Shown here: one piece after another, positions 22,069 to 36,100 of the stretch
Layout: every line of letters starts with the position of its first letter
Position numbering within the stretch: position 1 is the first letter of the stretch
Assembly: GCA_037447655.1 (NCBI GenBank)
Contig: JBBHKE010002569.1
Coordinates: forward strand, 1 to 64,000
DNA length: 64,000 nucleotides
Direction of reading: 5' to 3'
Origin: Zygnema cylindricum
Taxonomy: Eukaryota; Streptophyta; Zygnematophyceae; Zygnematales; Zygnemataceae
The notes under the pieces: generated by a model
The model's input: only the letters and a program-made list of their open reading frames with translations
Databases searched by the model: none
Told to the model about the DNA's origin: nothing
Made by a program: the position numbers and the translations under genes

Positions 22069-25000
22069 GTATTCGGAGAAATATTGCCCCCAAAATTTCC
22101 AAAATAGATCTTGAAAATGGCAGCAATTCTAGCTGTTGACCTATTTTTGGGGTATTTTTTTTCTTAGTTTTGTTTTCCTTTTTTTTGGTTTCGATGATTA
22201 GAATCCAGTCTATGTTTCCGAATATTCTTCATATTTTACTGTCATAATGAATGAGCTTTTTGTCCCTTTTTCGTTTCTGATGACCGCTGTAATTGCAAAT
22301 TAAAGAGAGAGGGAGTGAGAGAGAAGAGAGAGATTTAGGGAAACGGAAAGCAAGGGGTTTCTTTTTTTCCGGTTCAACAGTTTTTTTCTTTGTTTTGTTT
22401 GGTTGTGGGTGTGTGTTTTTTTTTTTTCTTCTTTTTCTGGGCATGCCCTCTGTGGAGTAGTAGAATTACTGATCGTATGCTGGAACCTGGGAAAGAAATA
22501 ACGGGTTTCCTCTAATTTCATTTTTGTTTTTCGTTCCCTTTTTTTCCCTTTTATTTCCGTTTTTTGTTTCGATGGTTTAGTTTCAGCGTTTGATCCGCAG
22601 GTTTCTGATTCTTTTCTCTTTTATAAAAATTATGGGTGTTTTGTTGTCGATGGAAGTTTTGGAAAGTTTTGGACGTATTAGGGAAAAATAGATGTTTTTT
22701 TTGTCTAATTCTTTCTTGAAGGTCTTGTCACGGTGTCCTTTCGATAGCGTCTTTATCGCTATGGAGCTGTAATTTTTGAGCTTGAACAGTAAAGCATGTC
22801 TATTGCATGTTAGCAATAACCCTGTTATTCTTCATGCTATGTTTTCCCTTCATTATTTGGTTAGTTTTTTTGTCTTGTTGTGTTCATTTTTTAATAACTA
22901 CATGATAGGATGCAGACTTTGGGTAGTATCAGAGCGGAGAGAGAGAGGGTGAAAGCAAGAGAGAGGAAAGGAGAAAGACAGATAGCTGAAGTGAGAGAGA
23001 TAGAGAGAGAAGTGAGGACGACTGACGGCAGTGCATGATAGTCGCTGCAAGTGTGAAATGTATATGGAAAATAATTGGCAGGAATTTTGGTCAGTCGAAG
23101 CTTTTCTGTTTCCATGAGTTTTCGATTCTTATGTGATCATTTTAAGAAATGTAAAATGTAATATCCAGTTAGAAAAAAAGAAAGATATGAAGTTAATGAT
23201 GATTCTCAGTAATCAGCTGTCAGCCGTGGAGGGCATGTCAAAATTTAGAAAGAAAATGAAGTTTAAACCTACATATCTCAGAACTTTCAAGTATCAAACT
23301 CATGAGCACAAGTGAAATTGGCTGTGGAAACTTGCGCCCTAATCCATGGTACATTCTCGCTCTGAATCTTAGCGACCTGATTGAGGGGAGGAAAGTGAAT
23401 AGTAGATGGAATTACATCTGAAGGGGGAGTTCGCATCTCATGACGACATATCGCTGGCTTGAGTTCCATGTAGCGTCCAAAGTAGAAGTATAAAGGATCC
23501 CATTACAACATTCTTTGAAAAACCACTTATTATTCAGCACTATGCTGAACATGGGGGACATATCCCGATGTGCATATTCATCAGTCCTTTTGAGTACTAC
23601 AGACTTTGTATAATATACTTAGATGGTTTACCAAGCCTTGCTGTAAATTTAACCATGTAGCAGTCATAAGGAAGAAATGCGTCTGTCTTCAAATAGAAAA
23701 CAAAACCCTAAACCGATAAAGTACATGGGAACGAAAAAGAAAGCGAAAAAGAAACTGGAAAGCTGACACAGGTGGAAATAAATGAAATGGTAAAATGATG
23801 AGAAGGAAAACTAACGCACAAATAGGAGCAAGCTAACAAAAGACATTGAAAAGAACAAGCAAACCAAAAAACCAATACATAGATAAAAAACAATTGAAAG
23901 AAACCCATTATTTTGCAAAATTACCGGAACACTAGGGAATTCTGAAACTCGCTGACAACCCATATCAACAATAATTGATTGAAAAAGGATAAAAGCTTGC
24001 ACTCGCAGGAAAGCAATCGATAAAGGTTGATGATTTAAAAAAAAAGGCGAAAAGCGGAGGGCACTTATGATAAAAAGATTTAAGGACAGAAAAAGGAGGG
24101 TTCCTGAGGCCCTTCCTTTAAAAATAAGTGTTATTAAATAATAAAATAAGCTTTACTGAAATAGTGTAATGGAAAACCATTTGAGGACACGGAAAAAAAA
24201 AGAAAAAGGAGAAGGCAAAACGAAAAGAAAACAAGCGTCACATGAACACAAACAGAAAAACTAAAAAGAACCGTGCAAGGAATTACAAACGAAAAAGACA
24301 GCAAGTAAGACACGGAAAAAAAATGAACACAAAAATATCAACCAAATTCGAAAACCGCAGCAAAACTGCCAACGAAAACAAAGAGAGATAACAACAACGG
24401 AGATAAAAACACCATAACAATGGAGACAAAAATGACAATACAACAAAGACAAAAACTATAATAGCAAAGACATGCTGTAACAATGAAGACAAAATCGTTG
24501 TAAAAACGACCACAAAAGGCCGTAACAAAATATAAGAAAGGCATCACTCAAGCCGTAGAACCATCATGTGCAGCAAAAGGACGAAAAATGAGACGCCTTT
24601 TGAATGTTTTGTTGAGAACAAAGATGTGATTGGAAGTACAATTTTCTAAAAGAGTTGTCAAACTAACAAAGACAGGAAAAATAGGATAAATAGGAAAAAT
24701 AGTCACCCCTGCAAAAAAAAAAAAAAAGGCAAATCAAAAGCATGTCAGCGTTGCTTACCATTTATTAAACATTCGTCACAATAACTATACCTTTTCATCC
24801 TTTACTGTTCCTACCTTTTTTTTCCTATTCCTAATTTTCTATTTCTACCTAATCCTAGCTTTTTACTGCTATCTATCTCAAAAAAAAAAAAAAAAAGTTT
24901 TATCTCTGTTACTCACCTGACATGTGAAATGATGTGGCTCAATTGTCGAGGAGAAAAAAACTTTTTCAGGAAAGGAAAATACTCCTTTGGGAGCTCCAAT

Positions 25001-26134
25001 CTTGGTAAAAGAAGGTAAAATTCATTCCTATCGAGGGAGAATTGGATAGTGAATGCATCAACACAAAATGTTTCTTTTTGAATTAGCGTTTTTTCTGGAA
25101 TTGCGTTTTTTTTTTGAAATTGCGTTTTTTTTTTTAATGATTTTGGAAGTTCAAATTTAATTTCTTGCCCTTATACCAAGGCCATTGGCGTCCTATATCT
25201 GAGATATTTTTCGGATGACAATCCAAACAAAAATCTTATTGCAAGATCTCACTCGTTTCTGAAATATCTCCAGAAAAGTTGTCCAAAACTAAAAAAAGAA
25301 AAGAAGTAAAAAAAGAGAAAAAGTAAAAAAAGAGACTACCAAAAAGTGTGATTTCTGTTGAGAAAACCTGAGAACCCTTAAGGACAATGGAACAATATTG
25401 AAAAAAAACCTCTCATGGGCTCTCTACTATTATGGGAACTACTTAGTTTCTAACCAAGTAGTTGCGTTTTCCTTTTCCTTTCGGATACTTTTTCGTCATA
25501 AATCGAGAAACAAAACAAAAAAAATGTTGTAGTCCTCACCAACCACCAGGAGCTCCAAAAATGTACCGTCAAAGGTTTTCAAAGGTACTACAATTTCAAC
25601 ATTTTCCGTTGTTTCCAAGTGAGTCACCTCGAATAATTCATTAACCTTGAAGAGCTATGTCAACATTTTTTGTTATTTCCATGCGAGTTTGCCCCGTATA
25701 AATCCTCGTCTCTCGAATAATATTTTCCTGATTCATCTTCCAGCCGATTTTAAAAATAAACGTAAACGGTTTTCGTTGAAGAGTCGAACATATACACTCC
25801 AACTCCCATGTTAATTAACCCTTTTCTAAAACCCTTAAAAACCCTTAAAACCCCTTGAAAACCCTCTTCATTGAAGCCCGTTTCCATTTTCACGATCATT
25901 TTTCACCTACTTTAAAAAGTTACAGCCAATTTACTCATAATAACTGCATTTGTCCAATACTGAAACTCGATCAACAATGAACAAGTGAAGACTACTGAGA
26001 GTCTTTAAAAATATAGTTTCTAACTTAAAGAATATGGATCGACAACCGACAATCCCCGGAAACCAGTTGAGGCCCTCACCAGCGAGGGCCTCAAAAGTGA
26101 ACCTTCTTCCAAAGTGATGAGAGATGATTGGAGT
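22069..26134. other. Intergenic region between p23 and the carrier gene
   Basis: No gene recognised. It contains a GA-rich patch at 22923-23010, homopolymer-rich DNA, an A-rich tract (entered separately) and CCCTTAAAAA-type short repeats near 25825-25865. The two flanking genes converge, so both 3' untranslated regions probably lie at its edges. Confidence 0.5.
23690..24560. repeat. Strongly strand-asymmetric A-rich tract
   Basis: Nearly 900 bp in which the + strand is dominated by A with scattered G and C and little T, in AAAGACAAAAAC, AACAACGGAGATAAAAAC and AACAATGGAGACAAAAATG words. Positions 24370-24490 look like a decayed tandem array. Minus-strand open frames rich in F, L and V are products of this composition. 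Confidence 0.55.
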
Positions 26135-29100
26135 TTATTGAATCCCGAGCTTCGATTTCATTTCTTCATAAGTGATATATGTAATAGACGCTGCCGGAGC
26201 GACTTTAAGAAGATTAGGAAAAAGTCCTCTATAGAAACCTCGGAGACCTTCTCGATGATAAGTTTGACGAAAAACATCGAGCATTCCAGAATACTGTGGT
26301 AGAGAATCTACAGTTTGTGCCTGCAACCTGACCTCAAAAAAAAAAAAAAAAAGCCCCAAAAAACACCCTCTAGTCATCGAAAATGTCGAAGAAAAATGTT
26401 AGACGACTTCACAATTGATGATAACATACTATTGTCAACTAAATAGGTGTCATAATAGGTTGAAATATGGAAGTGCTGATAGACGGCATAAACTTTAGTT
26501 GACCAAAGCAAGAAACCTATTTTTCGTCCAAACGGTTTTGCTGAAGTAAAAAATTGTAATCGACTCCTAACCAGACTGAAAGTGAATTTATTTTATATTA
26601 GCAAAGCAAACAAGTCCGTTACTAAGTAGTAAAACGAAGATGCGGTTCAATAGAAAAAAAAGAAAAAGAAAAAGAGACAGAGCGAGAGATGGGAGGGGGG
26701 AGGGGGAAGGGGATCTTCTCACCTTGTCCTGACCACATTGAGAGGATAGACAGCTGTGGCTCCAAATGCTCCCGAGATAGTCCCACAGGCCAGTTGGGTA
26801 AGGGGTCCAGGAGCTGTCCAAACCCAAATTTCAAACCAGTAAATTTAACAGTTGAAATTCAAAAAGTTAAAACAGTAAATTTCTTGAAAATATTCACATT
26901 AAACCGCCAAAGGTTTGCATTCAAAAACGGAAACCAGAGATGTATAAGACCAGTTAAACAGCCTATTTTCAACAAGTTTAAGTTCTGCTGCTTTAATGAT
27001 AACTGTTATACGTGAGAATAGGAACACAAATGAAATACATCTGAGTGTAAATTATGCTAAAAAATGAACAGGTTCTCTGAAAATCCAAGTATTTGTAATC
27101 CCAAATAACAATATTTTTCTGAATATTTCTGGATACTTAAGAAATTTAAACTTACTAGATTTATCTACATCCACTGAAGGTAGTGCGACATGTAAGAAAA
27201 TTTATGATTGAAGCAGGAAAATCAAATAATTTAAGAATATGATTGGAAAACAATCAGTATTTTGTTCAAAAGTCATCCCTAATTTCCTAACGTGATATAA
27301 ACGACTGTCCTACGCAGTACTTTTCATGTAAGTGCGTTGAGGTTAAAAGTAATAGTTCTATTAGAAAAAGTTCAGTGCGGAGAACTCAAATGGTTCATTT
27401 TGCCCTTTTTTTTTTTTTCTCGAGCCCCACCTCCTGTTGCGATACTTGAGTTTCTACGGTAAGTGTGACACGTACCAAAAGGAAAAAACACCTTTCACTA
27501 AGGAAAAAAAAAAATTCAAAACCAGCTTCCACATACCTTCGCCTTCAAGCAAATAACGTTTAGAAAGATCCTTCAGTGTTTCATAAGCAGCCAGGTCCAA
27601 TCCGGCATATGGGACCATGCCTATCAAAGAAGGAGTTAGGCCTCGATAAAATGCAATCGGTCCTTCTTTTCGAAGAATATCAGCCGCTAATCGTGGGAAC
27701 GAGGGTGGCCGCAAACCCCCTTGGACCTTATATGTTTGTAACCGAGTCTTTACAAGGTCCAAAGGATAAATAACAGTTTGAGCAATGGCTCCTGCGACAC
27801 CACCAGATATCAAACGACCGAAAGGGCTAATTTCCTGTCAGACAAGACAAAACAAAGATAAAAAAAGAATCAAAAAGACAAAAGAACAAGTGTTAAGCTT
27901 GCACTACACCTTTCATCATCGGCGTCGAAGTTAATAACTCTAATTCTGTCGCGGGAATTTTTGACCAAAAATAAGAAAATATTCTTGAGCATCAATTGCG
28001 TCTGACAAAAAATTAGAGAAGTTGATACTAATACCACTGTAATGCTGATGTTTGATTAACTTTAATAACGATGGAAGGTGTACTTTGTCACTACTACCTG
28101 TCACTGAATCCACAGCATCGCATCTTTCTCTTGCTTTTATGTCTGATACAGGTGGAAAACCCATGATGAATGACAGGGAAAATCAAATGAAAGATGATGA
28201 CAGATTCAAACACAAACTGGAAGAATTCTGTAATGGCCTGGTTTTCAGTATAATTCACAAAATGCTTACGTTAATGCCATATTTGCAAAGAAAATGAGTC
28301 ATTTACACTATATACAAGGCTGTGAATGAAGTTTACTACCACAAATACTGAGATTTACTGCACAACGTTTGCAAGGATGCATAATGCTTCTTTTGTTTGA
28401 CTATTTGCAAAATGAGATTGGAAAAAGACGTATAGTTGTCGCAAGACGTGTAAAGACCATAGGGACTAACTCACCCCATTAGATCCATTCCCCACAACAA
28501 ACTTCTTCATCATCTCATACGCATAAAACTTAATCGCCGATTCCGGGGCAACTTTAATAATATTGATTCCGTTCCCCCGAAAGTAACTCAATAATCCTCC
28601 CTCCTGGTACATGTGAGTGAAGCCCCCAACCACTCCAGAAATACCGTGACTTGTAGTTTGGACCTGAAGAAGAACCTTGAGTCTATCCAATGGAGCTGTT
28701 GCCGTTCTTGAAACTGCTCCTGCAACTCCTCCCGCTAAAAAATATTTCCAGGCGTCCACCTGGCGACGTATTCCTTCCGGAATTACAGGCTGTTCTCCAA
28801 TATCAACTTGACAGACTTTCTCCCAATACTGAGAGAACAACCAAACCGAGAAAAATGTCAGAATGGGGCGAACGTCACAATCTTTCTATTACGGGCAAAT
28901 GTCAGAATGGGACGTATGTCACAATGTTCCTGTTATGGGCAAATGCCTAATCGGGACGAATGTCACAATTTTTCCATTGCGGGCTGTTCTTTAATATCCA
29001 CTTGTCAAACTTTCTAGCATTACTGAGAAATCAAACCAAGCCATGAAATACAAACTACGCCACGGGACTAATGTCAGAATCTTTCCGCAAACCGAGCTCT

Positions 29101-32100
29101 CACATCAATTGACAAAAGACCAAAAAACAACTAACGAGTTTGTTAATAAATCGAATGATAGCGAGATGTAGGGGGGAGGCAGGGAAGTGGAGTGAGGAAA
29201 GGGAGAAAGGGCAGAGGGGAGAGAGAAAAAGAAAAAGCGCGGGAGCGAGAGAGGGAGAGGGAGAGGGAGAGGGAGAGGGAGCGGACAGAGAGGGGCAGGG
29301 TGAATTTTAAGCCCGATATGTTCAAAGAAAGGAGCTTGCCTGATACACACTTGCAATGGTCGCCCTTTTAGGATAAAGCAAAAGGAAATCCCGCCATTCC
29401 TCAAAAGTGATAATCCCATTGTTGTCCTTGTCAATATGGTCAACAAATTGAGATAGCTCATCTTCTCCTAGGTGGATTCCTGCATTGAAAGCCCCAGTGG
29501 GCAAGTTAGTTACTCACATTGAATATTTTTTATCCTTATTGTTTCTTTCATTGAGTTTCTCAAAGCTCGCAAGGTCATGTTTAAGTGCAAATGCTACACA
29601 CAACTTGTATTAAGTTATAAATTAAGTATAACTATAAATTAATTTGCATGATAAACTATAAATCAATTTGGGTAAAACTATAGAAGTACAAATTAAGTAC
29701 AGATTTACGCATAAATTAAGTATAAATTTAAGCATAAATTTTACCTGCTTTTTTAAGTGCCTGTTCAAGGTCACTTGGATATATTGTACCGTTGCTCGCA
29801 AGGTCGATTTCACGAAATAATGCATACAACTCTACCTCTTTGTCATCCATGTATCGGCGAAACTCACGATAATCACATTTTCCATCGTGATTCTGGCCCC
29901 CAAAAACCACCACCATTACAGGGACACTCAATTTCCAGTTGTCCCATTGGACAAAGATTGGGAATGCAAATTTGATTCATAAAATGCCGTTTTCTTCCCT
30001 GAATACTATAATCTACAACCGTATCGCATCCTATAGAGCATAAATTACTTAATATTTTACAGCGCTATGTATCCGTTTTACTGTGAAATTGCAAAAATAA
30101 CCGGAGTGCGAAAATGAGCCCAAGATAAGTAAGATTGTCAAAAACGACAAAGCATAATTCAGCATCCTTTCAGGTATCTGAGATAAAAAAAGTTAAAATG
30201 ATCTTTAGTGGGATATGCGGTACAAAACACCCTTTGAAAGCTATCCTTAACTTGGGTAGATCATCCAGAGGCTTAATTCTCACCAATTTCATTCAGATAC
30301 GGTCACTGACAAGCACCCCTTATCAGACGACGTACCTCCCTTGCCCACCTGAGCTCTAAAGAAAAGGAGGAGCCTGAATGAATAACACTATGTTGCAATG
30401 CTTCCTAACAACTCCAGCTTACTTTTCACTGATAAACCTATTTTTGTCAAGATGATGGATGAACATAATCATTTCGTGACACTACACTGTAAAACGTTTA
30501 TTACTGTCGATGTAAAATTAGAGTTATTATAGAGATATTAATCATTCTAAACTAGATACGGAGGATGTGGATGAGATTAATGTCCATTTGTCAACTAAGT
30601 AAGTTTCAATGGCTAAAAAAAACAGGCAGCAAATTAGTGTTAGATGCTTCCAACTCGCGAAAAACTACAAAAGCATGACTCCTCAGGACATGGGAGATAA
30701 GTGAGACATGCTGTAAGTGGAATAAGTTGGGATATGTGGGATATGTGAGATAGATGGATTATGTTGCCCTCATTGGACAAGAATCATCTTTTTTTTGAAT
30801 ACCAGCAATGACAGGCTACAAGTTTTGGCCACTAAGTAATCTTTTAAATAATGGCACCTAATTGAGCAGTATCACCATTACACTTTTATTCAAACCATAG
30901 TTCATACGCATGAGCATACTATATGCATACCAAACGCCTTTGAGTTAACTTTGCACAAATGCATGTGCAGTATTCCACAAGAAAGCGAAAAGGACAAAAA
31001 TAACATGTACTTCGAGGAATCCAACGTCTAGAATTCGTGACACACGCAAAAAATCTGTCCAGCCTCCTCAATTACTGTTGTTTTTTCTGTTCGGTTTTCT
31101 TTCCGGAATATGCGACGCCACAACACCTGTTGTCTGAGGTCCTATGCGAGCCTCAACGTGACGCATGCTTCTGCCAATGTGTGATGTGTTGGGTGAGCTA
31201 CCACATGATACACATATCATACACATGTAATATGGGTTTTGTATTGTGCAAACTTTACCCACGTATATAAATAGGCCTACTTTTGAACTATGATTCAAAC
31301 TGATTGGGCTGGACAGTGCAACGGCGAAAATTTTCAGCGAAATTTACATTTATAAAAATGTTTACTCATATGTCTTGTTCTTACTGATGGTTATGGATTT
31401 CTATGAACTAACCAAAAGTCTGGAGCACAAAATTAGGAGTTCTGTATTGACAGTCATGGTGCTAACACAGAGTACCTTCCTGCATTTACTTCCAAGTCTT
31501 CAGCAATCTAAATTTCTAGCATTCGACCTGGCAGTTTCCTTGACAATCTGACGGTTGAAAGGCTAATGTTAATGATTCGACATCAGTAAACCGGTTTTCA
31601 TTATTCCTAAAAATTACTAGTTCTTGGCTTACAAAACTCATGAACCGCAGCACTTTATAGTTTACCTTTACTCTGATTAGTGGGCCAAATGAGAGTTTTC
31701 ACCTTATCGCAGGCTTCCAAAAGATCTCGGGCAAATTTATAATGGCTTGTAATATCAAGCCTGCGAAAACCCTCTTCAATCTGCTGTCGATCAAGGGCAC
31801 CTACTTCCAAAAACCCCAAATAAGTTTAAAAGTCAATTTTGAAGAAACACCCAGACACAAAGGCCTCGATACAATAGGCCTGTAGTTATGTCCTCTTTCC
31901 TATCTCTTTCAGTTTTCTTTTCAGTTTGGTTTATAAGAGTTAGCTGATTTGGGCATTTTTGTATTAAATAGATAACTTTTTGGCAAAGCATCTTTTATTA
32001 ATTAGCCTTCGAAGCCTTTTCATTGGCGTAGCTTTCAAGTGTCTTGTGACTTTGTTGGTCGTGAAAAAAAACACCGCTTTTAAGTATTTTTGTACTAAAA

Positions 32101-33180
32101 TGGATATTTCACGGTAAGTTCCACAATAAAGAATTCACTTTACTTTCACAGAAAATACAAGTTGAAGGCAAACACTCCTCGGTTTTACATATGACTGACA
32201 AGCTCAAAAGGCTCTATCCAAACCAGGAAAGGTACACCACCCATCACTGTTAAAGTTAGTGAATTTTTAGCGTTAACATTTTATTATAATTAATTACACT
32301 AAATTATGTTCCGCCACATCGCTCATTGTGGTTCACTTAACTAAATACACCATAAATTCATGTTTTAACACTAACTTATACTTTTGGGTAAAGAAAAAAA
32401 CAAGACTTGAATTAAAGTGATAACGCTAATAACAATGGGCATTGTATCACAAAGCCAAATTGTCTGGCAGATATTATTTGGTCCCAATTGATGCTCAATC
32501 TCAATTCAAGTTGACCACCCAAACCTTGCAAGGCAATATGCAACCTTACCTCTGACTCATACTACCAACTCACTTAAAACACAGGTTTCCTGATTTCATT
32601 TTTCCCTATAAGAATTTTTTATTGGAAGCTTCTGTAACTCTCGCACTAAGAGATATGAACCTACAGAAAAAGACAAGCTTTAATTGGTTTTATTTTTTAT
32701 TCCCTTTCCAAGTTTAGGGATTCTCAAGTTATTTTATTGATCAAATACGTCCATATCCACCTCCAAGTCACAAACAAAAAGAAGATAGCATATTGACATT
32801 TTTTTTAACGAACAGGTTGTCTAAACAAAAGCCCTTTCAGGCTCAAAATTGGAGACTTACCTGTACATCTTCAAAGAGTTAAAGGCCCCTCATGACATTT
32901 CCATCAGGAATACACACAAAAAACTCACCTGTCTTTCCTAGGTCAAAAGCATGTAAGAAGATTCTGGAGTCGGTGCTCTCGACATCTTTACCCAGTCACT
33001 TCAACTTTAAATGAACAAATAAAAAACAAAAAACAAACAAAAAGTCATGCTCACAAGAAAATCACCTGTCTTTCCCTGGTCAAAACGTGTAAAAAGATGA
33101 TGGAGTCGGCGTTCTCGGCGTTCAGAAGTCTCCTGGAGAGCGAGCTCCACTTCCTCCAGAGTCGGTGCTGCTTGGGCCAT
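26135..33180 (-). CDS. Calcium-dependent mitochondrial ATP-Mg/Pi carrier (8 exons, 478 aa)
   Basis: Inner-membrane antiporter exchanging ATP-Mg for phosphate to adjust the matrix adenine nucleotide pool, gated by Ca2+ (SCaMC/APC family). Exons in transcript order: 33066-33180, 31703-31800, 29745-29892, 29340-29479, 28475-28828, 27537-27834, 26723-26813, 26135-26327 (TAA). Phases join into 478 codons, the length of plant APC proteins. N-terminal EF-hands: loop 1 (about 34-45) degenerate, loop 2 (70-81), loop 3 (101-112), loop 4 (137-148, [12 protein letters not shown]) canonical. Three carrier repeats follow, from about residue 190, with PLDRLK, PLDLVK and PLNVVR; the third lacks the acidic residue, as usual in the family. 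[21 protein letters not shown] and [11 protein letters not shown] are conserved. Intron 4 has a GC donor (CAG|GCAAGC); the others are GT-AG. The ATG at 33180 gives [10 protein letters not shown]. Intact. Confidence 0.97.
26655..26712. repeat. GA-rich tract beside carrier exon 7 donor
   Basis: AAAGAGA and GGGAGGGGG units on the + strand (CT on the sense strand) start about 10 bp downstream of the exon 7 donor in transcript direction. Confidence 0.8.
28850..28975. repeat. Minisatellite of about 45-bp units in carrier intron 4
   Basis: Nearly three units with AATGTCAGAATGGG, CGAACGTCACAAT and TTACGGGCAAA words lie between carrier exon 5 and the exon 5 echo. Confidence 0.8.
28980..29040 (-). pseudogene. 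Echo of carrier exon 5 acceptor region
   Basis: The + strand segment GGGCTGTTCTTTAATATCCA...ACTGAGAAATCAAACC matches the first 40 bp of exon 5 and its acceptor (28788-28850) at roughly 80-85%. In exon phase the copy opens TAA TGC TAG, so it cannot be translated. The minisatellite separates the two copies. Confidence 0.8.
29160..29292. repeat. GA-rich tract after carrier exon 4 donor
   Basis: GAGAGGGAGAGGGAGA units on the + strand (CT on the sense strand) begin about 50 bp from the GC donor of intron 4. The minus-strand open frame through it is an artefact. Confidence 0.85.
32235..32444. mobile_element. TA-flanked MITE in carrier intron 1
   Basis: A 210-bp insertion starting CACCACCCATCACTGTTA and ending ATAACAATGGGCATTG, with TA on both sides (32233-32234, 32445-32446). 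It has the same left end and length class as the MITE at 6100-6290. Its TIR extends inward as TAACGCTAATAACAATGGGC on the right. Confidence 0.8.
32929..32990 (-). pseudogene. Echo of carrier exon 1 3' end and donor
   Basis: About 60 bp match the 3' end of exon 1 plus its donor (33060-33123), roughly 80-85% identical, 130 bp further into intron 1. Read as transcript, the copy ends ...CTAGGAAAGACAG|GTGAGT, a better consensus donor than the real GTGATT. One extra base shifts the frame and puts a TGA in the coding phase. Confidence 0.8.
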
Positions 33181-36100
33181 TTGATCCGAGAGCTAAAAAA
33201 TAGTTTGTTTCCAAAATATAATGGTGTCTAAATAACAAGCCTTGGAACGAACACTACTTAGGCATTTGTATGCCTACCACCCTCAGCAACTATCTTTGAA
33301 GCCAAATATCCAGATTTAAGAAAGTGATAATCAAAATCCCTATAATTCATTTTCCTACTTGATGTTAAAAATTCAGATATCAAAAGGTGATTTGCATGTG
33401 TGCATTACAGCATTTTGAGGGGAGGCTATGGTAGCACCCTTTTAAAACAGGAAAATCTTTCTAAACTTTCTTTAACTTATCCTGTTACTAAAAATTGTAA
33501 CAATATCATTATTTCAGAACCACTCTACCGTAAGCCTGTGCCTTTTGAGAGATTGTTGTACAAGCTCTGATTTTGTTAGGTTTACAGGACCACTATCCTC
33601 TAAAGTTAACAAGCGTCATATTAAATTAAAACTACAGTAAATTTTAAAATCTCAACGCATCTGTTGATTGGCCCAAATTGTTCTGCACACAATCTTCAAA
33701 TAAAATCAGAATTACATCCTGAAATCTCCGAATTGTTTCAAAACATAGCTGCAGCATAAACTAATATAGCTTTTGTTGGTTCCATGAACATAGGATTTAC
33801 AGAAAGAGATCGATATTGCAAGGAGAAAGAGAGGGACATTGACAAGGAAAAAAGAGAGAGCTTTTATTTCTCAAATGTAGCTTCAGCACAAAAGAACGAA
33901 TTTTGATGACCAGAATCAAGTGACGGAACTTGTTTACATACACACTGACATAACCACGATAAGTGAACAAACACAGATAATGGACATGTAATCTACTTTT
34001 GAAAATTTCTATGTTTAATTAAAACAAGCAACTTGCGGGTCTTTAAGAGTTAGTCAATAATGCAGTTTCTATTCCTTTTCAGACTGCTTGATGCCCTTCC
34101 GGACAAACTTCAGCAGCTCGCCCTTTTTTGAGAGAAATGACGTAAATGTGAGACAAGTGATGTAAGTTGGATAGAAATGAGCGATATGATGTAAATTAGA
34201 GAAATGAGAGAAATGTTGTAAATTATAGAGAAATGAGAGAAATGAGAGAAATGATGTAAATAAGAAAGGAATTGTAAGTTAATGAGGAATGATGAAAATC
34301 ATAGAGAAAATCATCGGCTCCTGATGTTCAGAATAGTATTTACTTGAGGTCACCAATTTTTCAATTTCAATCTTGAAGACTTATGCAGCTTACAATGATT
34401 TTGATAGCAAAACTCCTCGCAAGGAAATACCAACCAAAGTTCATTTGAAACACTACTAAGAAAAACCATGGTCACTTGGTTTAAAGATTAAACGAGACAA
34501 ACAAAAACCTTACACAAAAAGACAAAAAACTGCTAGCTTGGAAGATCCTTTCATGTGTAACAAAATGTCACTAAGGGCGAAAAGAGAAAAAAAAAAAAAT
34601 ACTACTGGACCAGTTTACAATAATATAATTATAATGGACTACTAGAAACAATAATATAATACTAATGGACCATTTTATGATATTATTATTCTAATGAACC
34701 ATTTTTTAGTTAATGTGACAAATCCAAAAAAAACTACAATGAACATTTTGACTAAAAAGAAGGTCAATTGGTACTCTAAACTGCCCTATCACAATTAGAT
34801 TTGAACATGATCTCAAAGTACTTTTTCTCATCACGAAGTTGTTCGAATTTAAATCATGCCATCACAATGGAAAGGTGTGACAGTCACTTTTTGATTGCTC
34901 CGTAAAAAAAAAAAAAAAAAAAACGACTTTACGCTTTCAACTACCCGAAAGCTGTCTAGCATTAATAACAGGAGGGCAGTCTAGTGACACCGTGACTTCT
35001 GGACTGCTGACTTGAATAAGGATCAGTTATTGCAGAAAACGTTTGCAAAAAGACAAAAACAAAAAAAATAGCTTCTCTCTCTCCCTCTCCTCCTCTCTCG
35101 CCAGCTTACGTTCTATCTTTCGTATTCAGCTTATTTGCCACACATCTTCTCTCGTTTCAGCTTGCAGGAAGCTTCTTATTCCTGCAATCTGATTGGCCAG
35201 CAGGATCCCCTGCAGAAGCTGACACTCATAGAATCCACGGACTTAGTCTACAGACGAATCCTGCGTCACTAATTTCAGAAAGTTAAGCCAGCAAAGGCAA
35301 CAAAAAAAAGAAATGTTATGTTTTTTCCTCCTATCTTTACACGGTTATGGCTTCTGGCTCCTTGGCAGGGCCAGAGCTTAACCCTAATAATAGCCGTTAA
35401 CAGCTCCGTCAAATGTGACGCCGTTACTCGTTTAAACGTTACATACACACTTTAGTAATGTACGATACAATATTAAAGTACCGTGACGTACGGAGAGTAG
35501 TATTTCGCACGTACTATCAACATGCAACGTATACAACTCGGGAAAAGCTTGATTGGTCCCAGCGATGATTCTCTGCCAGACGTTCAATTTTCCGGACTTC
35601 AGGCCTACCGCGTTATCCGGAATGAGCCGCGATTCAGCACTCTCCATGAACGAATATACGTCCACGCTGAAAATACTGATAAAAGGATGAAGGATACGAT
35701 ACGCCCCTACACGTGACATCACCCGCCGGAGGGACCGACAGAAAGACCGAACAGTGTGTTCGGCGAACACGCTGAAATCGGGTACAGCCGTTTACATTCT
35801 GCATGATAGACGCGACAAAATGGTCGGGAACCATCGGGATACTGAATCCAGACTGAAATTTTATATTGACTGGTAAAGGTACATTCAGCAGTTTGCCATG
35901 TGTCAGCTTCGCACTGGAAAAAAACTTGCCCAAGCTTCTTGGCAGTTGAAAAAATGGAAGTTCACCGTACACCGTACGTTGACGTTCACCGTACAGAAAC
36001 CTTTATTCCTTTCACATTCCAGCTGATCTGCAAAAAGCCAGAGTGGAAAATAGTACAGTTACTAAGGACGGAACTGCAATCCCGTCGTCAGTTTCAAAAA

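Noticed and set aside
25820-25870. Telomere-like repeat
   Set aside because: The words are AAAACCCTTAAAA variants, not tandem CCCTAAA, and the stretch is only about 50 bp.
26114-26302. A + strand frame over the end of the carrier gene
   Set aside because: It is antisense to the last carrier exon, which is supported by homology and splice phase.
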